A DNA stretch of 64,000 nt from Streptomyces flavofungini (GTDB taxonomy: Bacteria > Actinomycetota > Actinomycetes > Streptomycetales > Streptomycetaceae): positions 186,001 through 250,000 of the forward strand of contig NZ_BMVR01000009.1 of NCBI RefSeq assembly GCF_014650815.1. The letters are read 5' to 3'. Numbering within the stretch: the stretch's first letter is position 1; each line of letters starts with the position of its first letter. Made by a program: the position numbers and the translations under genes. The notes beneath the pieces were generated by a model. It had not been told where the DNA came from. It searched no databases and saw only the letters and a program-made list of their open reading frames with translations. Positions 7,545 through 16,384 of this stretch are shown here, in pieces.

Positions 7545-9565
7545 ACCCGCTCCTGATCGTGTACGACGGCCACTCCGGCGGGAGAGACCTCCACCGACAT
7601 TCCGTCGCACAGCAGTTGGGCGGCATCGCGCGACACGATCGCCGGAACTCCCCGTTCGCGCAGCACGATGGCGGTGTGACAGAGCAGGTTGCCGCGCTGG
7701 AAGACAAAGCCCGCCGCGAAGTCCACCAGCGGGATGAGCCCCGCCGAGGGGTACTCGGCCACCACGATGACGTTGTCGGTGCGGCGGACCGCGGCGACGG
7801 CGGCGGTGATCCGGGCGTCCGCCATGACCGCGGCGTTGTCCGTGCCGGAGCCGATGACGCTGACCTCCAGGGTGCGGGCTGCCTCGTCGAGCTCAGCGAG
7901 GTCCGGAAGATTCAGCACCGTCCCCGAGGCGACCCCGCCGGATATGAGCTGCCCTCCAGGGGCCGAAGGAGCGTCGAGGCGGCCGCCTTCGAGACTGACG
8001 TCGCGGACCATGGCCCGGCCGTCACCGGCGTACCACTCCACGCGGGCCTCACCGAGGGAGTCGCACAGGGCGCGGGTGATCCGGGCGATGTCCAGGACCT
8101 CGGCGTCGGACCGGTCGAAGGAATACGGAGGCGTGTCCTGCGGGCGCCACCACCAGCCCTCGCCGGGCTCGATCCGGCACCGGCGGTCGAAGTCGGCGAT
8201 GTGCTCACGGGTGATCGCTCCCTCGGCGGAGACGGTGAAGACCGACGGGACGAGCCCGCCTTCCTTGATGCCCGGAAGCCCGGCAGGAAATGCCTCGATG
8301 ACGACGGTCCCGTCGCTGAGCACGGCGGAGAAGCCGGACGCCTCGGCCGCCACGATCTCCCCGATGTGCGCCGCGCAGAAGGCCGGGTCGGCCAGCGGAT
8401 TGCGGTCGTGCCCGCGCTTGAGGCGGTCTGCGAGCTCCGCCAGCGGCGCGACGGTGCCGGTGCCGCGCGCACCCCAGTTGATCTGCACGAACTCGGTGCG
8501 CAGATGTCCGGACAGTTCGGCCGCGAGGCGCTCGGTGTCCTGCGGGCGGTAGACGACGTACGCCTCGCGGTAAGTCGGAACATCGAGGGCAGCACACTGC
8601 CGACGCAGCCAGATGTGTTTCTGCAGAGCGCCCTCGAAGCGCCGCCGGCACAGGCCGAGATCGACGTCGTGCAGCGCCCCGACGTCGGAGTCCGGCCACC
8701 AGGCGGCGGCCGTCGGCGCGTGAACCGCGGTCGCGTGCGTGATGGGGCGGGCCTGAAGCGTGTGCAGCCGCCCGTCGCTCCACACCCACTCCAGGTCGAG
8801 CGCGTGGCCGAAGAGCTGTTCGCCCTGTTCGGCAAGGGAGATGAGCGAGTCCCGCAGCTCGTGCGGCAGGACGTCGCCGCTGTCCCGGTCCGCGAGGGCC
8901 AGGCGCGTGGCGCTTCCCCGCCCCGACGTGGTGTCGGTCGCGTTGCCCCAGGCGACATCGGTGATCGGCCCGCGGGCGTGGGTGACGGGGTCCTGGGTGA
9001 AGAGCACGCCGTGCGCGTCGGGGCGCACCCAGGTCTGCAGGAAAGCGGCGTACTCCCGGGGCAGTTGGCCTCGTGCGTAGGAGAAGGCGCGGGCCGAGTA
9101 CAGCGCCGCCCAGCAGCGGGCGAGCGCCGACAGCACCTCCGCCGTGGTGCTCAGCGGCCCCTCGGACTCGAAGACACCGGCGTACGACAGACCGGCGCCG
9201 TCCTCGACGGGAACCGACGAGCGCACCATCACCGGCCCTTCGCCGAGCAGCCGCTCCGCCGCCGCGCGCACCTCCAGGACCAGGTCCTCGGGCCAGAGCG
9301 TGCGCGTGAGGGCCCGGCGGATGAGTTCCAGGGAGCGCCCCGTACCGGTGGGAACCGCGCCCAGATCGCGCAGTTGGTCCTCGATCGTCTCGCCGATGTC
9401 CGTGCGGGACGCGACCTCGCCGAACCAGCGCGAGGTCACGCAGACGCCATCAGGGATCGCTAGACCTGCCCCGTGCAGGCGGGCGAGGGACTGTGCCTTC
9501 GCGCCGGTCAGCGGCGTGGGGAACCCGGCGGCTCGATACAGCGGTACGACTCTGTCCTGCTTCAC
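7538..9565 (-). CDS. PEP synthase/PPDK-like phosphotransferase
   Basis: A 675-residue protein. An N-terminal ATP-grasp region of the pyruvate-phosphate dikinase type begins GAKAQSLARLHGAG and includes VMVRSSVPVEDG and a GVLFTQDPVTH segment. A roughly 250-residue unique middle follows, and a C-terminal PEP-utilising mobile domain ends the protein. The phosphohistidine motif reads CHTAIVLRERGVPAIV with the His near residue 630. This three-part plan is like rifampin phosphotransferase and PEP synthases, which split ATP and pass a phosphate through the His. There is no PEP/pyruvate TIM barrel, so the acceptor is probably a small molecule or peptide bound by the middle region (inference). GTG start at 9565, GGAG upstream. 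Confidence 0.85.
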   Translation of the reverse strand: MKQDRVVPLYRAAGFPTPLTGAKAQSLARLHGAGLAIPDGVCVTSRWFGEVASRTDIGETIEDQLRDLGAVPTGTGRSLELIRRALTRTLWPEDLVLEVRAAAERLLGEGPVMVRSSVPVEDGAGLSYAGVFESEGPLSTTAEVLSALARCWAALYSARAFSYARGQLPREYAAFLQTWVRPDAHGVLFTQDPVTHARGPITDVAWGNATDTTSGRGSATRLALADRDSGDVLPHELRDSLISLAEQGEQLFGHALDLEWVWSDGRLHTLQARPITHATAVHAPTAAAWWPDSDVGALHDVDLGLCRRRFEGALQKHIWLRRQCAALDVPTYREAYVVYRPQDTERLAAELSGHLRTEFVQINWGARGTGTVAPLAELADRLKRGHDRNPLADPAFCAAHIGEIVAAEASGFSAVLSDGTVVIEAFPAGLPGIKEGGLVPSVFTVSAEGAITREHIADFDRRCRIEPGEGWWWRPQDTPPYSFDRSDAEVLDIARITRALCDSLGEARVEWYAGDGRAMVRDVSLEGGRLDAPSAPGGQLISGGVASGTVLNLPDLAELDEAARTLEVSVIGSGTDNAAVMADARITAAVAAVRRTDNVIVVAEYPSAGLIPLVDFAAGFVFQRGNLLCHTAIVLRERGVPAIVSRDAAQLLCDGMSVEVSPAGVAVVHDQERVC

Positions 9566-9610
9566 CCTGACTCCTGTCTTCCGTTTCCTTCGACCTGGCC
9601 GCGCCGGATG

Positions 9611-10549
9611 TCAGGCGGCGTTCCGCAGGTCGACGCGGAGCGGGGCACCGGACTCGCCAGTTGCCTCGTAGACCTTGAACTCGTACATGTCGATGACCCG
9701 GACGCCGCCGTCGGGGTAGATGCCGTACTGGTGGTGCGTGCGGGTGTCGGCGGTCGACTTGAACCGCTTGCCGTTGTTGCCCTTGATGCTGATGGCGTTC
9801 ACCACCGGGCTGTCCCCGACGTAGGAGCCCAGGTCGTAGATGTCCTTGGCCGAAATGCGCCGGGGGTCGGCCATGGCTTTCTCGGCCGCGCCGGGGCGCA
9901 GCCCCGCCAACTCAAGGGCCTGGGCCATGAACTCCAGCGCCTCCTCGCGCCGGTCCCGCGTCGACTTCAGGTTGATGCGGAAACGCAGACCCGAGGGATC
10001 CTCCATGCGGGTCGAGCCCAGGTCCCACAGCGGGGCGAGCGTCGCGATGTCCTCGGCGATGCTGTGCAGATAGCGCTCGCTGCCCCAGCCCTGGTCACAG
10101 GGGGTGACGGTCAGCTTGACCTGGGAGACCACCTCGGGCGCGGCAGCGACGTCGCGCAGCGCGGTCCGCGCGAACCGTTTGCCCTCACTGCCGTTGGTCA
10201 CCAAGTAAAGCCCTTGGCCCAGGTGTTCACGCCAGATCCGGGCGACGTCGAACGTGGTCCGGGTGGTCTTTCCGTCCCTGACGTGGTAGTCGAGCGGATC
10301 GCTGATCCGCCAGGAGACGATGCTGCGCTGCGCTGTGATGCCCCGGTCCCGGAACGCCTCGCCGACGTCGTGCGCGAGGCGGGTCAGGGTCGCGAAGGGC
10401 GTCATCTGTACGGGTGTCGTGTCGCCGAAGGCGGGGCAGTGGGTGCAGTTGCGGCGGCAGTGGTCGTTCGCGTGGAGGAAGCCGAGGCCTTCGAGGACCT
10501 CGTCGAGTACGCCTTCCTCGATCAGAGGCGTCAGGGATGTGTAGGCCAT
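9611..10549 (-). CDS. Radical SAM enzyme without SPASM extension
   Basis: A 312-residue radical SAM protein with the [4Fe-4S] motif CX3CX2C at Cys31, Cys35 and Cys38 (CRRNCTHC). The core runs to about residue 200. The C-terminal third has no second cysteine cluster, so it is not a SPASM or Twitch enzyme of the common RiPP type, and no peptide-recognition (RRE/PqqD-like) domain is evident. The C terminus contains an INLKSTRDRREEALEF segment and a YGIYPDGGVRVIDMYEF segment. It sits 10 bp downstream of the histidine phosphatase start-proximal neighbour in the operon. The likely role is a radical modification (C-C bond formation, epimerisation or oxidation) of the island's product; which reaction cannot be read from sequence. 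Confidence 0.88.
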   Translation of the reverse strand: MAYTSLTPLIEEGVLDEVLEGLGFLHANDHCRRNCTHCPAFGDTTPVQMTPFATLTRLAHDVGEAFRDRGITAQRSIVSWRISDPLDYHVRDGKTTRTTFDVARIWREHLGQGLYLVTNGSEGKRFARTALRDVAAAPEVVSQVKLTVTPCDQGWGSERYLHSIAEDIATLAPLWDLGSTRMEDPSGLRFRINLKSTRDRREEALEFMAQALELAGLRPGAAEKAMADPRRISAKDIYDLGSYVGDSPVVNAISIKGNNGKRFKSTADTRTHHQYGIYPDGGVRVIDMYEFKVYEATGESGAPLRVDLRNAA

Positions 10550-10559
10550 GGTGGTCCTT

Positions 10560-11162
10560 TCAGGTGCAACGGGGTAGAGACCGGGCCGGAACCGGCGGTG
10601 CGGTGAGCTCCAGGCGACGGAACTGCCCGGGCGGCAGGTGCGCCCGGTGCGTCCGCCAGGTTTCGAGGAGGTCCCAGCCGTAGACCCGCGCCGTCAGGAC
10701 GGTGAGCGTGACCGCGTGGGACACGACGATCGCCGGACGCCCGTCGTCGGCGAGCAGCCGCAGCATCCCGTCCACCCGGGTGGCGACATCGACGAGGCTC
10801 TCTCCTCCAGGGAGCCTGCTCATCGGGTCCTGCTGCCAGCGTGCGTACGAGGTGTCACCGGCGGCGCCGGGGGAGATGGATCGTCCGCGCAGCTCACCCC
10901 AGTCCAGCTCGCGCAGTCCCGGTCGGGGAGTGATGCTCAGGTCCGGGTCGATCAAGTCCCGAAGGACGGCGGCGGTCTGGAGTGCGCGCGCCGCGTCGCT
11001 GCTGTGGATGGCCTCGGGGCGGAAGTCCGACGCGGCCAACAGCCTCCCGGTGCGGGTGACCTGTTCGCGGCCGACCCCGTCCAGGGGCACGTCAGAGGTG
11101 AGGGGGAAACGGGCCTGGGCGTTGGCCTGCGTACGCCCGTGCCGGACCAGGATCAGCTGCAC
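10560..11162 (-). CDS. Histidine phosphatase family (phosphoglycerate-mutase-like) protein
   Basis: A 200-residue protein with the catalytic LVRHGRT motif at residues 5-11 and the second catalytic His in VVSHAVTL near residue 147; the acid/base Glu lies in LRELDWGEL. Cofactor-independent acid-type phosphatases of this branch dephosphorylate small metabolites. The gene overlaps the upstream NMP-kinase gene by 10 bp and is 10 bp from the radical SAM gene, so it is part of the same operon. It is the second of two phosphatases in the cluster, suggesting a phosphorylated intermediate or phosphorylation-based self-protection that must be removed (inference). Confidence 0.88.
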   Translation of the reverse strand: MQLILVRHGRTQANAQARFPLTSDVPLDGVGREQVTRTGRLLAASDFRPEAIHSSDAARALQTAAVLRDLIDPDLSITPRPGLRELDWGELRGRSISPGAAGDTSYARWQQDPMSRLPGGESLVDVATRVDGMLRLLADDGRPAIVVSHAVTLTVLTARVYGWDLLETWRTHRAHLPPGQFRRLELTAPPVPARSLPRCT

Positions 11163-11869
11163 GGCCCGGCCCCCTGCCGCGCGGCACCGACACCCGTGGA
11201 GGCCACGGCCCGCAGCGGTGGCAGGGCGCCGCGGCGGACGAGGTACTCGCGGATCTCCTGGGCGACGCGGTCGACGGGAGCGTCCGCGTCGAAGTCGGCG
11301 AGACGGGTGCCGGTGCGCGCGATGTCGGCCAGGCCGGGGAGGGTCTGCTCGGCGTAGACGTGGGCCTTCCGCGTCATCCGCAAGAGGTGCTGGGCGGTGA
11401 CAGGAGCCTCGCCCCTGGAGGCCGCGCGGGCGAGCTGGCGGCGCATCGAGAACTCGAAAGGGTCATCAGGCGCGCGGAGATGAAGCACCATCAGCTTCGT
11501 GTGGGCCAGGCCACTGGCGAGCAGCAGGCGGGCCTGCTCGCAGCCGCGCGGCACGCTGTCGAGCACGACCGGCTCGCTCCGGCCGACCCGGCACACCAAC
11601 TCCAGTATCACGCGGTCGAGTTCCGTCGGCATCAGCTCACCCCGGTCGGCGTAGGCGTGTGCGGCCTCCCGGGCCTCGGCCACCCGTACCCGTTGGTGCG
11701 GGGTCAGCCGGGCCGTGATGTCGGGTTCGCCCCGCAGCAGCGCGGGCACGGAGGCGCGCAGCACCGGGGAGCCCAGGGCCTCGCCCACGGCCGCAGCCAG
11801 ACGAGCGGCCTGAGTGGTTTTCCCCGACCCGGGCGGGCCGACCAGGCTGAAGACGTTCACTGCGCTCAT
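11153..11869 (-). CDS. Adenylate-kinase-like NMP kinase
   Basis: A 238-residue P-loop protein. The Walker A motif GPPGSGKTTQAARLA near residues 11-25 and the DSVPRGCEQARLL segment (compare DGFPRTxxQAxxL of adenylate kinase) place it in the adenylate kinase/NMP kinase family. It differs from housekeeping Adk in having Lys-Thr-Thr rather than Lys-Gly-Thr after the P-loop Gly, no zinc-finger LID, and a divergent C terminus. ATG at 11869. A housekeeping adenylate kinase is not expected here, so it is probably a pathway enzyme transferring phosphate from ATP to a nucleotide or nucleotide-like substrate (inference). Confidence 0.78.
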   Translation of the reverse strand: MSAVNVFSLVGPPGSGKTTQAARLAAAVGEALGSPVLRASVPALLRGEPDITARLTPHQRVRVAEAREAAHAYADRGELMPTELDRVILELVCRVGRSEPVVLDSVPRGCEQARLLLASGLAHTKLMVLHLRAPDDPFEFSMRRQLARAASRGEAPVTAQHLLRMTRKAHVYAEQTLPGLADIARTGTRLADFDADAPVDRVAQEIREYLVRRGALPPLRAVASTGVGAARQGAGPCS

Positions 11870-11943
11870 GGCTGGTTCTCTCTGCTGGAAGTGGTCGAGG
11901 GAGCTGTGGAGTCGGGGGCGAAGGGGGGAGAGGCGTGTGGAGC

Positions 11944-12735
11944 TCAGCGGAGGTTGAGCGCGCCCGCGCGGACCTGGTAGCGGAGGGACCCGGTGAGCGT
12001 CAGCCAACTGACCGCGCCCCACAGGAGGAGCACCCCGCACTCGGCGAGCACGGCGGTCGGCGGAACACCGCCGCCCGCCACGGCCGAACGAATCGCCCGC
12101 AGGCCATGGGTGGCCGGCAACACGGAGGCGACGGCGCCGCCGATGCCTCCGCTCGGAGGCGCTGTGTTCACCCCGGCGATCGTCATCAGCAGGATCGTCG
12201 CCCCGGCCGTCAGATACATACGACTCTCCGGCCACCGCAGGCTGACCCCCGCCAGGGCCAGGGCCAGGCTGTAGCCGCTGAGAGTGATCAGGATCTGGAG
12301 CAGAAAGCAGACGGGCAGGATCGGCGGGCTGATCTCGACACCCACCAGCCAGCGCAGGACCACGAGCGCGAAGCACGAGGTGACGACCCCGTCGGCGGCC
12401 CAGTACAGGCCCCGGGACAACAGCACGGGGAACGGGCCGTTACGGCTGAGCAGCAGGAACTGCAGGGTCCCGCCGCGGCGTTCGGCCACGCTGGAGGAGA
12501 CCACCCCCAAAGCGCCGAGCGGCCCCAGGATCACTGCGTTGCCCAGCGCCATGTAGTGCTGCGCCCCGTCCGAGCCGATCGCCTTGCCGACCATCGAGAA
12601 GAACAGCACCTGGCACAGCAGCCGGACCATCCAGCCGAACAGCCACGAGCGCCATGTGTACAGGGCGCGGTAGTCCTGGTAGCTGCTCAGCAGTCCGTAG
12701 CCGATCTGATGGAACAGCGCGCCGGCGTTACGCAT
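11944..12735 (-). CDS. ABC-2 type transporter permease (exporter subunit 1)
   Basis: A 263-residue membrane protein with six predicted helices, beginning with a cytoplasmic segment rich in aromatic residues (YQDYRALYTWRSWLFGW) characteristic of ABC-2 permeases. The ATG at 12735 overlaps the stop of the second permease gene by 8 bp. With the neighbouring permease and ATPase it should form an exporter, most simply for secretion of, or immunity to, the cluster's product. Confidence 0.85.
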   Translation of the reverse strand: MRNAGALFHQIGYGLLSSYQDYRALYTWRSWLFGWMVRLLCQVLFFSMVGKAIGSDGAQHYMALGNAVILGPLGALGVVSSSVAERRGGTLQFLLLSRNGPFPVLLSRGLYWAADGVVTSCFALVVLRWLVGVEISPPILPVCFLLQILITLSGYSLALALAGVSLRWPESRMYLTAGATILLMTIAGVNTAPPSGGIGGAVASVLPATHGLRAIRSAVAGGGVPPTAVLAECGVLLLWGAVSWLTLTGSLRYQVRAGALNLR

Positions 12736-13483
12736 AGAGCCTGGCCTCCCCTCGGCGCGCCCGCGACAGGGCGCGGCGCAGCAGGAACACACCGGCCGCC
12801 AACTGCATGGCCGACAGCACGAACAGGGCCCAGAAGTCGCCCCAGTGACTGCCGTCGGCCCCGCTCATCGCGTCGCGGAGGAGCTGTGCCCCATGGGACA
12901 GGAAGAACAGGCGCGCGACCCACTCGACGGGAGCCGGCAGCGAAGTGACGGGCAGTACCAGGCCACCGAGGATGTAGAAGGGGTAGGTCAGCGCGTTCTG
13001 CAGCAGCCGCCCCACGGGCACGATGATCATGAGCGCGCTGACCAGCAGAGCGGACCCGGCGGTACCGACGACGAGCAGCAGCGTGGCCGTGAGCGCGATG
13101 ACGGGCCGGTGCACCGGCAGTGGGAATCCGAAGCCGACCCGCCCGATCGCGATGACCTCCACCAGGACCGGCACGCTCAGCGCCGTGACGGTGCAGACCC
13201 TCGTCACCAGGGAGCGCACATAGGCGTTCGGGGTGAGCAGGGAGGGCTCCAGGGTGCCGTCCCACCGGTCGTTGTCGACGACTTCCGCCGCAACGAACAT
13301 CGCCTGCGACCACATACTCATCGAGAACGCGGTCAGCGCCACCGTGCCGGCCAGCTCCGGCGCCTCGTACGAGCGCACCGTGGTGAAGAAGACCACCGCG
13401 TAGAGCGGGACGACGAACAGCGTGGCCAGCAGACGTGGGGAGCGCGTCAGGAGCAGCCACTGCAACTGCACGAAGGCGGCCAT
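12728..13483 (-). CDS. ABC-2 type transporter permease (exporter subunit 2)
   Basis: A 251-residue protein with six hydrophobic segments and the cytoplasmic NDRWDGTLEPSLLTP region typical of ABC-2 permeases (the motif near the E-loop that contacts the ATPase). Start overlaps the ATPase stop by one base (TGATG). Together with the other permease (8-bp overlap) it forms a heterodimeric membrane channel. The C terminus is Arg-rich and cytoplasmic. Confidence 0.87.
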   Translation of the reverse strand: MAAFVQLQWLLLTRSPRLLATLFVVPLYAVVFFTTVRSYEAPELAGTVALTAFSMSMWSQAMFVAAEVVDNDRWDGTLEPSLLTPNAYVRSLVTRVCTVTALSVPVLVEVIAIGRVGFGFPLPVHRPVIALTATLLLVVGTAGSALLVSALMIIVPVGRLLQNALTYPFYILGGLVLPVTSLPAPVEWVARLFFLSHGAQLLRDAMSGADGSHWGDFWALFVLSAMQLAAGVFLLRRALSRARRGEARLYA

Positions 13484-14427
13484 CAGAGGGCGAACTCCCG
13501 GTCCTCAATGATGGATCGGTAGACCTCGGCCAGGGTGGGCGCGGCCACCGACAGCTCGTGCACGCCCGCGGCGGTGAGTATCCGCAGTACCTCGGACACC
13601 GCGTCGTCCCCCGTGACCCGGAGCGTCACGAGCCCCTCCGGCGTCGGCCCCTCCACTGCGACACCCGGGATGCCCGCGACGGCCCCGGCGACGACCGCCG
13701 AGACACCGCCTGCGGTCACGGTCCGGGGCGAGTCGAGCCCGGTGAGCAGGTCCTTGGGCGCCCCTTCGCGAAGGATGCGGCCGTGGTCGATCAGCGTGAC
13801 GCGCGAGCACAGTAGCTGTGCTTCCTGCATGTCATGGGTGGCCAGGAGCACGGTCGAGCCGCCGTCGCGTAACTCTTCGACGAGCCCGCGGAAGCCCTGC
13901 GCGGCATGGGGGTCCATGCCGCTGGTGGGCTCGTCCATGATGAGCACGCGCGGGTTGCGCAGCAGCGCGCGGGCCAGATGGACCCGCTGCACCATGCCGC
14001 GTGAGTACGTCTCCACCCGGTCGTCCGCACGTGCGGCGAGACCGAGCCGTTCGAGGAGCTCGTCGGCCCGCGTGCGGCAGTGGCTGCCGGTGAGGCCCTG
14101 CATGGCGCCCCAGTACCTCAGGTTCTGACGGGCAGTCAAGCGACCGTACAGGCCGCGCTCGCCGCCGAGTACGAGGCCGATGCGCTCCCGCACCGCGGTC
14201 GCCTCACGCACCACGTCGAGGCCCTCCACCCGGGCCGATCCGCTCGTGGGAAGCAGGAGCGTCGTGAGGATCCGCGACAGCGTGGTCTTCCCCGCACCGT
14301 TGGGCCCGAGAAGCCCTACGACCTCTCCCTCCTCGACGCGCAGGCTCACCGCGTCGAGCGCGGTGACCTCCTGGCCCTTGCGGCCGCGGAACCGGCGGCT
14401 GAGGTCCTCGACATGGACGGCGCTCAT
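13483..14427 (-). CDS. ABC transporter ATP-binding protein
   Basis: A 314-residue ATPase. Walker A GPNGAGKTT, Q-loop region, signature TYSRGMVQRVHLARAL (a YSRGM variant of LSGGQ usual in drug/antibiotic exporters of the DrrA/CcmA branch), Walker B VLIMDEPTSGMD and H-loop ATHDM are all present. The C-terminal 90 residues form the accessory domain seen in DrrA-type ATPases. The ATG at 14427 overlaps the upstream nucleotidyltransferase stop by four bases. It energises the two adjacent ABC-2 permeases. Confidence 0.95.
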   Translation of the reverse strand: MSAVHVEDLSRRFRGRKGQEVTALDAVSLRVEEGEVVGLLGPNGAGKTTLSRILTTLLLPTSGSARVEGLDVVREATAVRERIGLVLGGERGLYGRLTARQNLRYWGAMQGLTGSHCRTRADELLERLGLAARADDRVETYSRGMVQRVHLARALLRNPRVLIMDEPTSGMDPHAAQGFRGLVEELRDGGSTVLLATHDMQEAQLLCSRVTLIDHGRILREGAPKDLLTGLDSPRTVTAGGVSAVVAGAVAGIPGVAVEGPTPEGLVTLRVTGDDAVSEVLRILTAAGVHELSVAAPTLAEVYRSIIEDREFAL

Positions 14428-15575
14428 GACCGCTCCCCCTCGACGGCGCGCAGCCGGCGAAGTTCGGTGAGTGCCGCCTCGTACGCCGCCGGGTCCACGA
14501 GCTCCGTCTCGACCAGCAGGAACTCCCCCAGCGGGCAGAGCAGCAGCACGCCGCCGGTGAACGTGTGGAACCGCACCGCGCTGTCCGGGCGGGAAGTGGG
14601 GTCGGCAGACAGCCGCAGGCCGTGGAGTGGCCGGCCGCTGTTCAGGCAGGGCTCCCTGGTCCAGGCGCGCTCGGGCACCTGGGGCGCGCTCTCGCGACCG
14701 CGCCTCGCGGCCGACTCGCGCGCGGCGTCGCCCTCCAGCAGCGTCAGCAGACGGTCGTTGGCCGGGCTCGCCAGCTTCTCCGCGCCGTGCAATGCCCGGC
14801 TCAGACTCAGCAGTTCCGGCGCGAGCCGATATCGGACCGCGGCCTCGGCGAGCACCGCCGGGGACGGGCAGTCGGCGCTGTCGAGGGTGAGGGCCAGATC
14901 GAGAACGTCCTTGATGGTGAAGGGACGTTGGAACGCCTCCTCCGCGATGGCCAGCAGGTCGCCCAACACCTGGTCGCGCGGCGGCTCGGCACGCAACGGC
15001 ACCACCCCGGGCTGCCCCGGGTAGGCGAAGGTCACCAACTCGACGCGGTGATCGGGGTCGAGGGCCGGATCCTCCGCGGACCAGCGAAGAACCACGACCC
15101 AGTGCACGTGGGTCCCGCTGCCGAGCACCGTCACGTCGACATCGGTCACCGGACGGGTACGCAGCACCGCCGCCACGGCCCGCCACAGGGCGGCCTCGTC
15201 GGGTACGTACGCGTCCAGATCACCGCTGGGGCGGAGCACCCCGCTCGGATAGTGCTCCGCCAGCGAGGGGCCCTTGAGCACGCGGAGTCCTGGCACTTCG
15301 GTCGACAGGAGCGTGGCGAGCGCGCGGTAGTCGTCGACCCTCGCTCGCATGCGGCGCACTTCGTCCGTGGAGCCGCTGCCCAGGACCGCGCCCTCACAGG
15401 CGGCGACGGACAGGACCAGGGGCGCCAGATGGCCGCGCAGCCTGCGGGCGCTCCGGACGAGATCGCGCAGCGGTTCCTGGCGGTCCACGGACAGCGCGTC
15501 GAAGAACAGGTCCAGCGTGAGCGGGGACGACGCGGCGGGGGACGAGGGGGGCATGGGTGTCCCTTGGCGCGTCAC
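14424..15575 (-). CDS. NTP_transf_5-type nucleotidyltransferase family protein
   Basis: A 383-residue protein with LKGPSLAEHYPSGVLRPSGDLDAYVP near the middle of its N-terminal half, matching the LKG...RxxGDxD pattern of the uncharacterised nucleotidyltransferase family (NTP_transf_5). The GDLD acidic pair would bind the metal. Members occur beside lasso-peptide and other peptide clusters. The GTG at 15575 overlaps the GNAT stop (GTGA) and has GGGAGA upstream; an ATG at 15554 with AAGGGA is an alternative start. A plausible role is nucleotidylation of the peptide or of a self-resistance target, unproven. Confidence 0.72.
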   Translation of the reverse strand: MTRQGTPMPPSSPAASSPLTLDLFFDALSVDRQEPLRDLVRSARRLRGHLAPLVLSVAACEGAVLGSGSTDEVRRMRARVDDYRALATLLSTEVPGLRVLKGPSLAEHYPSGVLRPSGDLDAYVPDEAALWRAVAAVLRTRPVTDVDVTVLGSGTHVHWVVVLRWSAEDPALDPDHRVELVTFAYPGQPGVVPLRAEPPRDQVLGDLLAIAEEAFQRPFTIKDVLDLALTLDSADCPSPAVLAEAAVRYRLAPELLSLSRALHGAEKLASPANDRLLTLLEGDAARESAARRGRESAPQVPERAWTREPCLNSGRPLHGLRLSADPTSRPDSAVRFHTFTGGVLLLCPLGEFLLVETELVDPAAYEAALTELRRLRAVEGERS

Positions 15576-16384
15576 CACGTGCTCTCCCAAAAGGCGTGAT
15601 CGACCGACCAGCCGGCGCTCAGCAGCGTCTGGAGCACCGCATCCGCCTGTCGGGCCTGCCCCGGCTCGTGGGGGTGCACCACATGCCCGCACAGCCGACG
15701 TCCTGCGGTGGCCCGCGCGGCGGCTTCGACCAGCGCCGAGGTCGCCTCCCGCCGGTGCTCCGCGTCGTCGATCAGGATGTCCACCAGCTCGGCGAACGCC
15801 TCCCCGGTGACCTCGTCCCGTTCGTCGGCAAGGACGGTGCCGTGCCCGATGGGCACGCCCGCGACCTGGGCGATGAACGACAGGCGTCCGGAATTCGCCA
15901 ACACTCCCTTGATACCGCTGTGGTGGGCGTCCACTTCCTGGCCGGGGTAGGCGTTGCGAAATGCCTGCACCAGCCAGTCGTGGACGAGGACGTCGTCGTC
16001 GGGCGTCGCGGGACGCACGCTCACCGCCGGACGGGGGTGCGACGGCGTGGTGCTCGCGGGGGACTCGTGACAGATGTAGGTGAGCCGGGGCCGCCACGGG
16101 GCGGGCAGGGCTGCACCGCCCGTCACCCGCAGCAGGACCGCCTCGGCCGTGGCGTGGCGCTCGCGCAGTTGGTCACGGAGGGCACCGAGCGCCGCTGCGT
16201 CCGCGGGCAGCCCGGGATCGCAGTACTCGACCAGGATCTGTCGGCGGTTGGTGAAGGGGTCGTCGTACCGGTCGGCCACATACCGGTGCCCGCACACCTC
16301 GGCCACCAGACCGGCCTGCCGGGCCCGCTCCAGATAGTCGTCCGCCGTGCGCTCGTCCGTCGTGTGCCGCTCCGTCGTGTTCAT
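15572..16384 (-). CDS. GNAT-like N-acetyltransferase fold protein
   Basis: A 270-residue protein in two parts. An N-terminal domain of about 120 residues is not recognised. The C-terminal domain has a GNAT-like layout: VSVRPATPDDDVLVHDW at its start, a SFIAQVAGVPIGHGTV beta-bulge strand, VDILIDDAEHRREATSALVEAA as the acetyl-CoA-loop/helix region, and a closing strand. The pyrophosphate loop (RRxxxA-like) is weak, so catalysis is uncertain. Start overlaps the M16 peptidase stop by four bases. It could acetylate the product or act as a structural binding protein (inference). Confidence 0.65.
   Translation of the reverse strand: MNTTERHTTDERTADDYLERARQAGLVAEVCGHRYVADRYDDPFTNRRQILVEYCDPGLPADAAALGALRDQLRERHATAEAVLLRVTGGAALPAPWRPRLTYICHESPASTTPSHPRPAVSVRPATPDDDVLVHDWLVQAFRNAYPGQEVDAHHSGIKGVLANSGRLSFIAQVAGVPIGHGTVLADERDEVTGEAFAELVDILIDDAEHRREATSALVEAAARATAGRRLCGHVVHPHEPGQARQADAVLQTLLSAGWSVDHAFWESTW

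Noticed and set aside
7520..9463. Long plus-strand frame opposite the PPDK-like gene
   Set aside because: Antisense shadow; no domain motifs and Gly/Arg/Val-biased composition, while the minus frame has ATP-grasp and phosphohistidine motifs.
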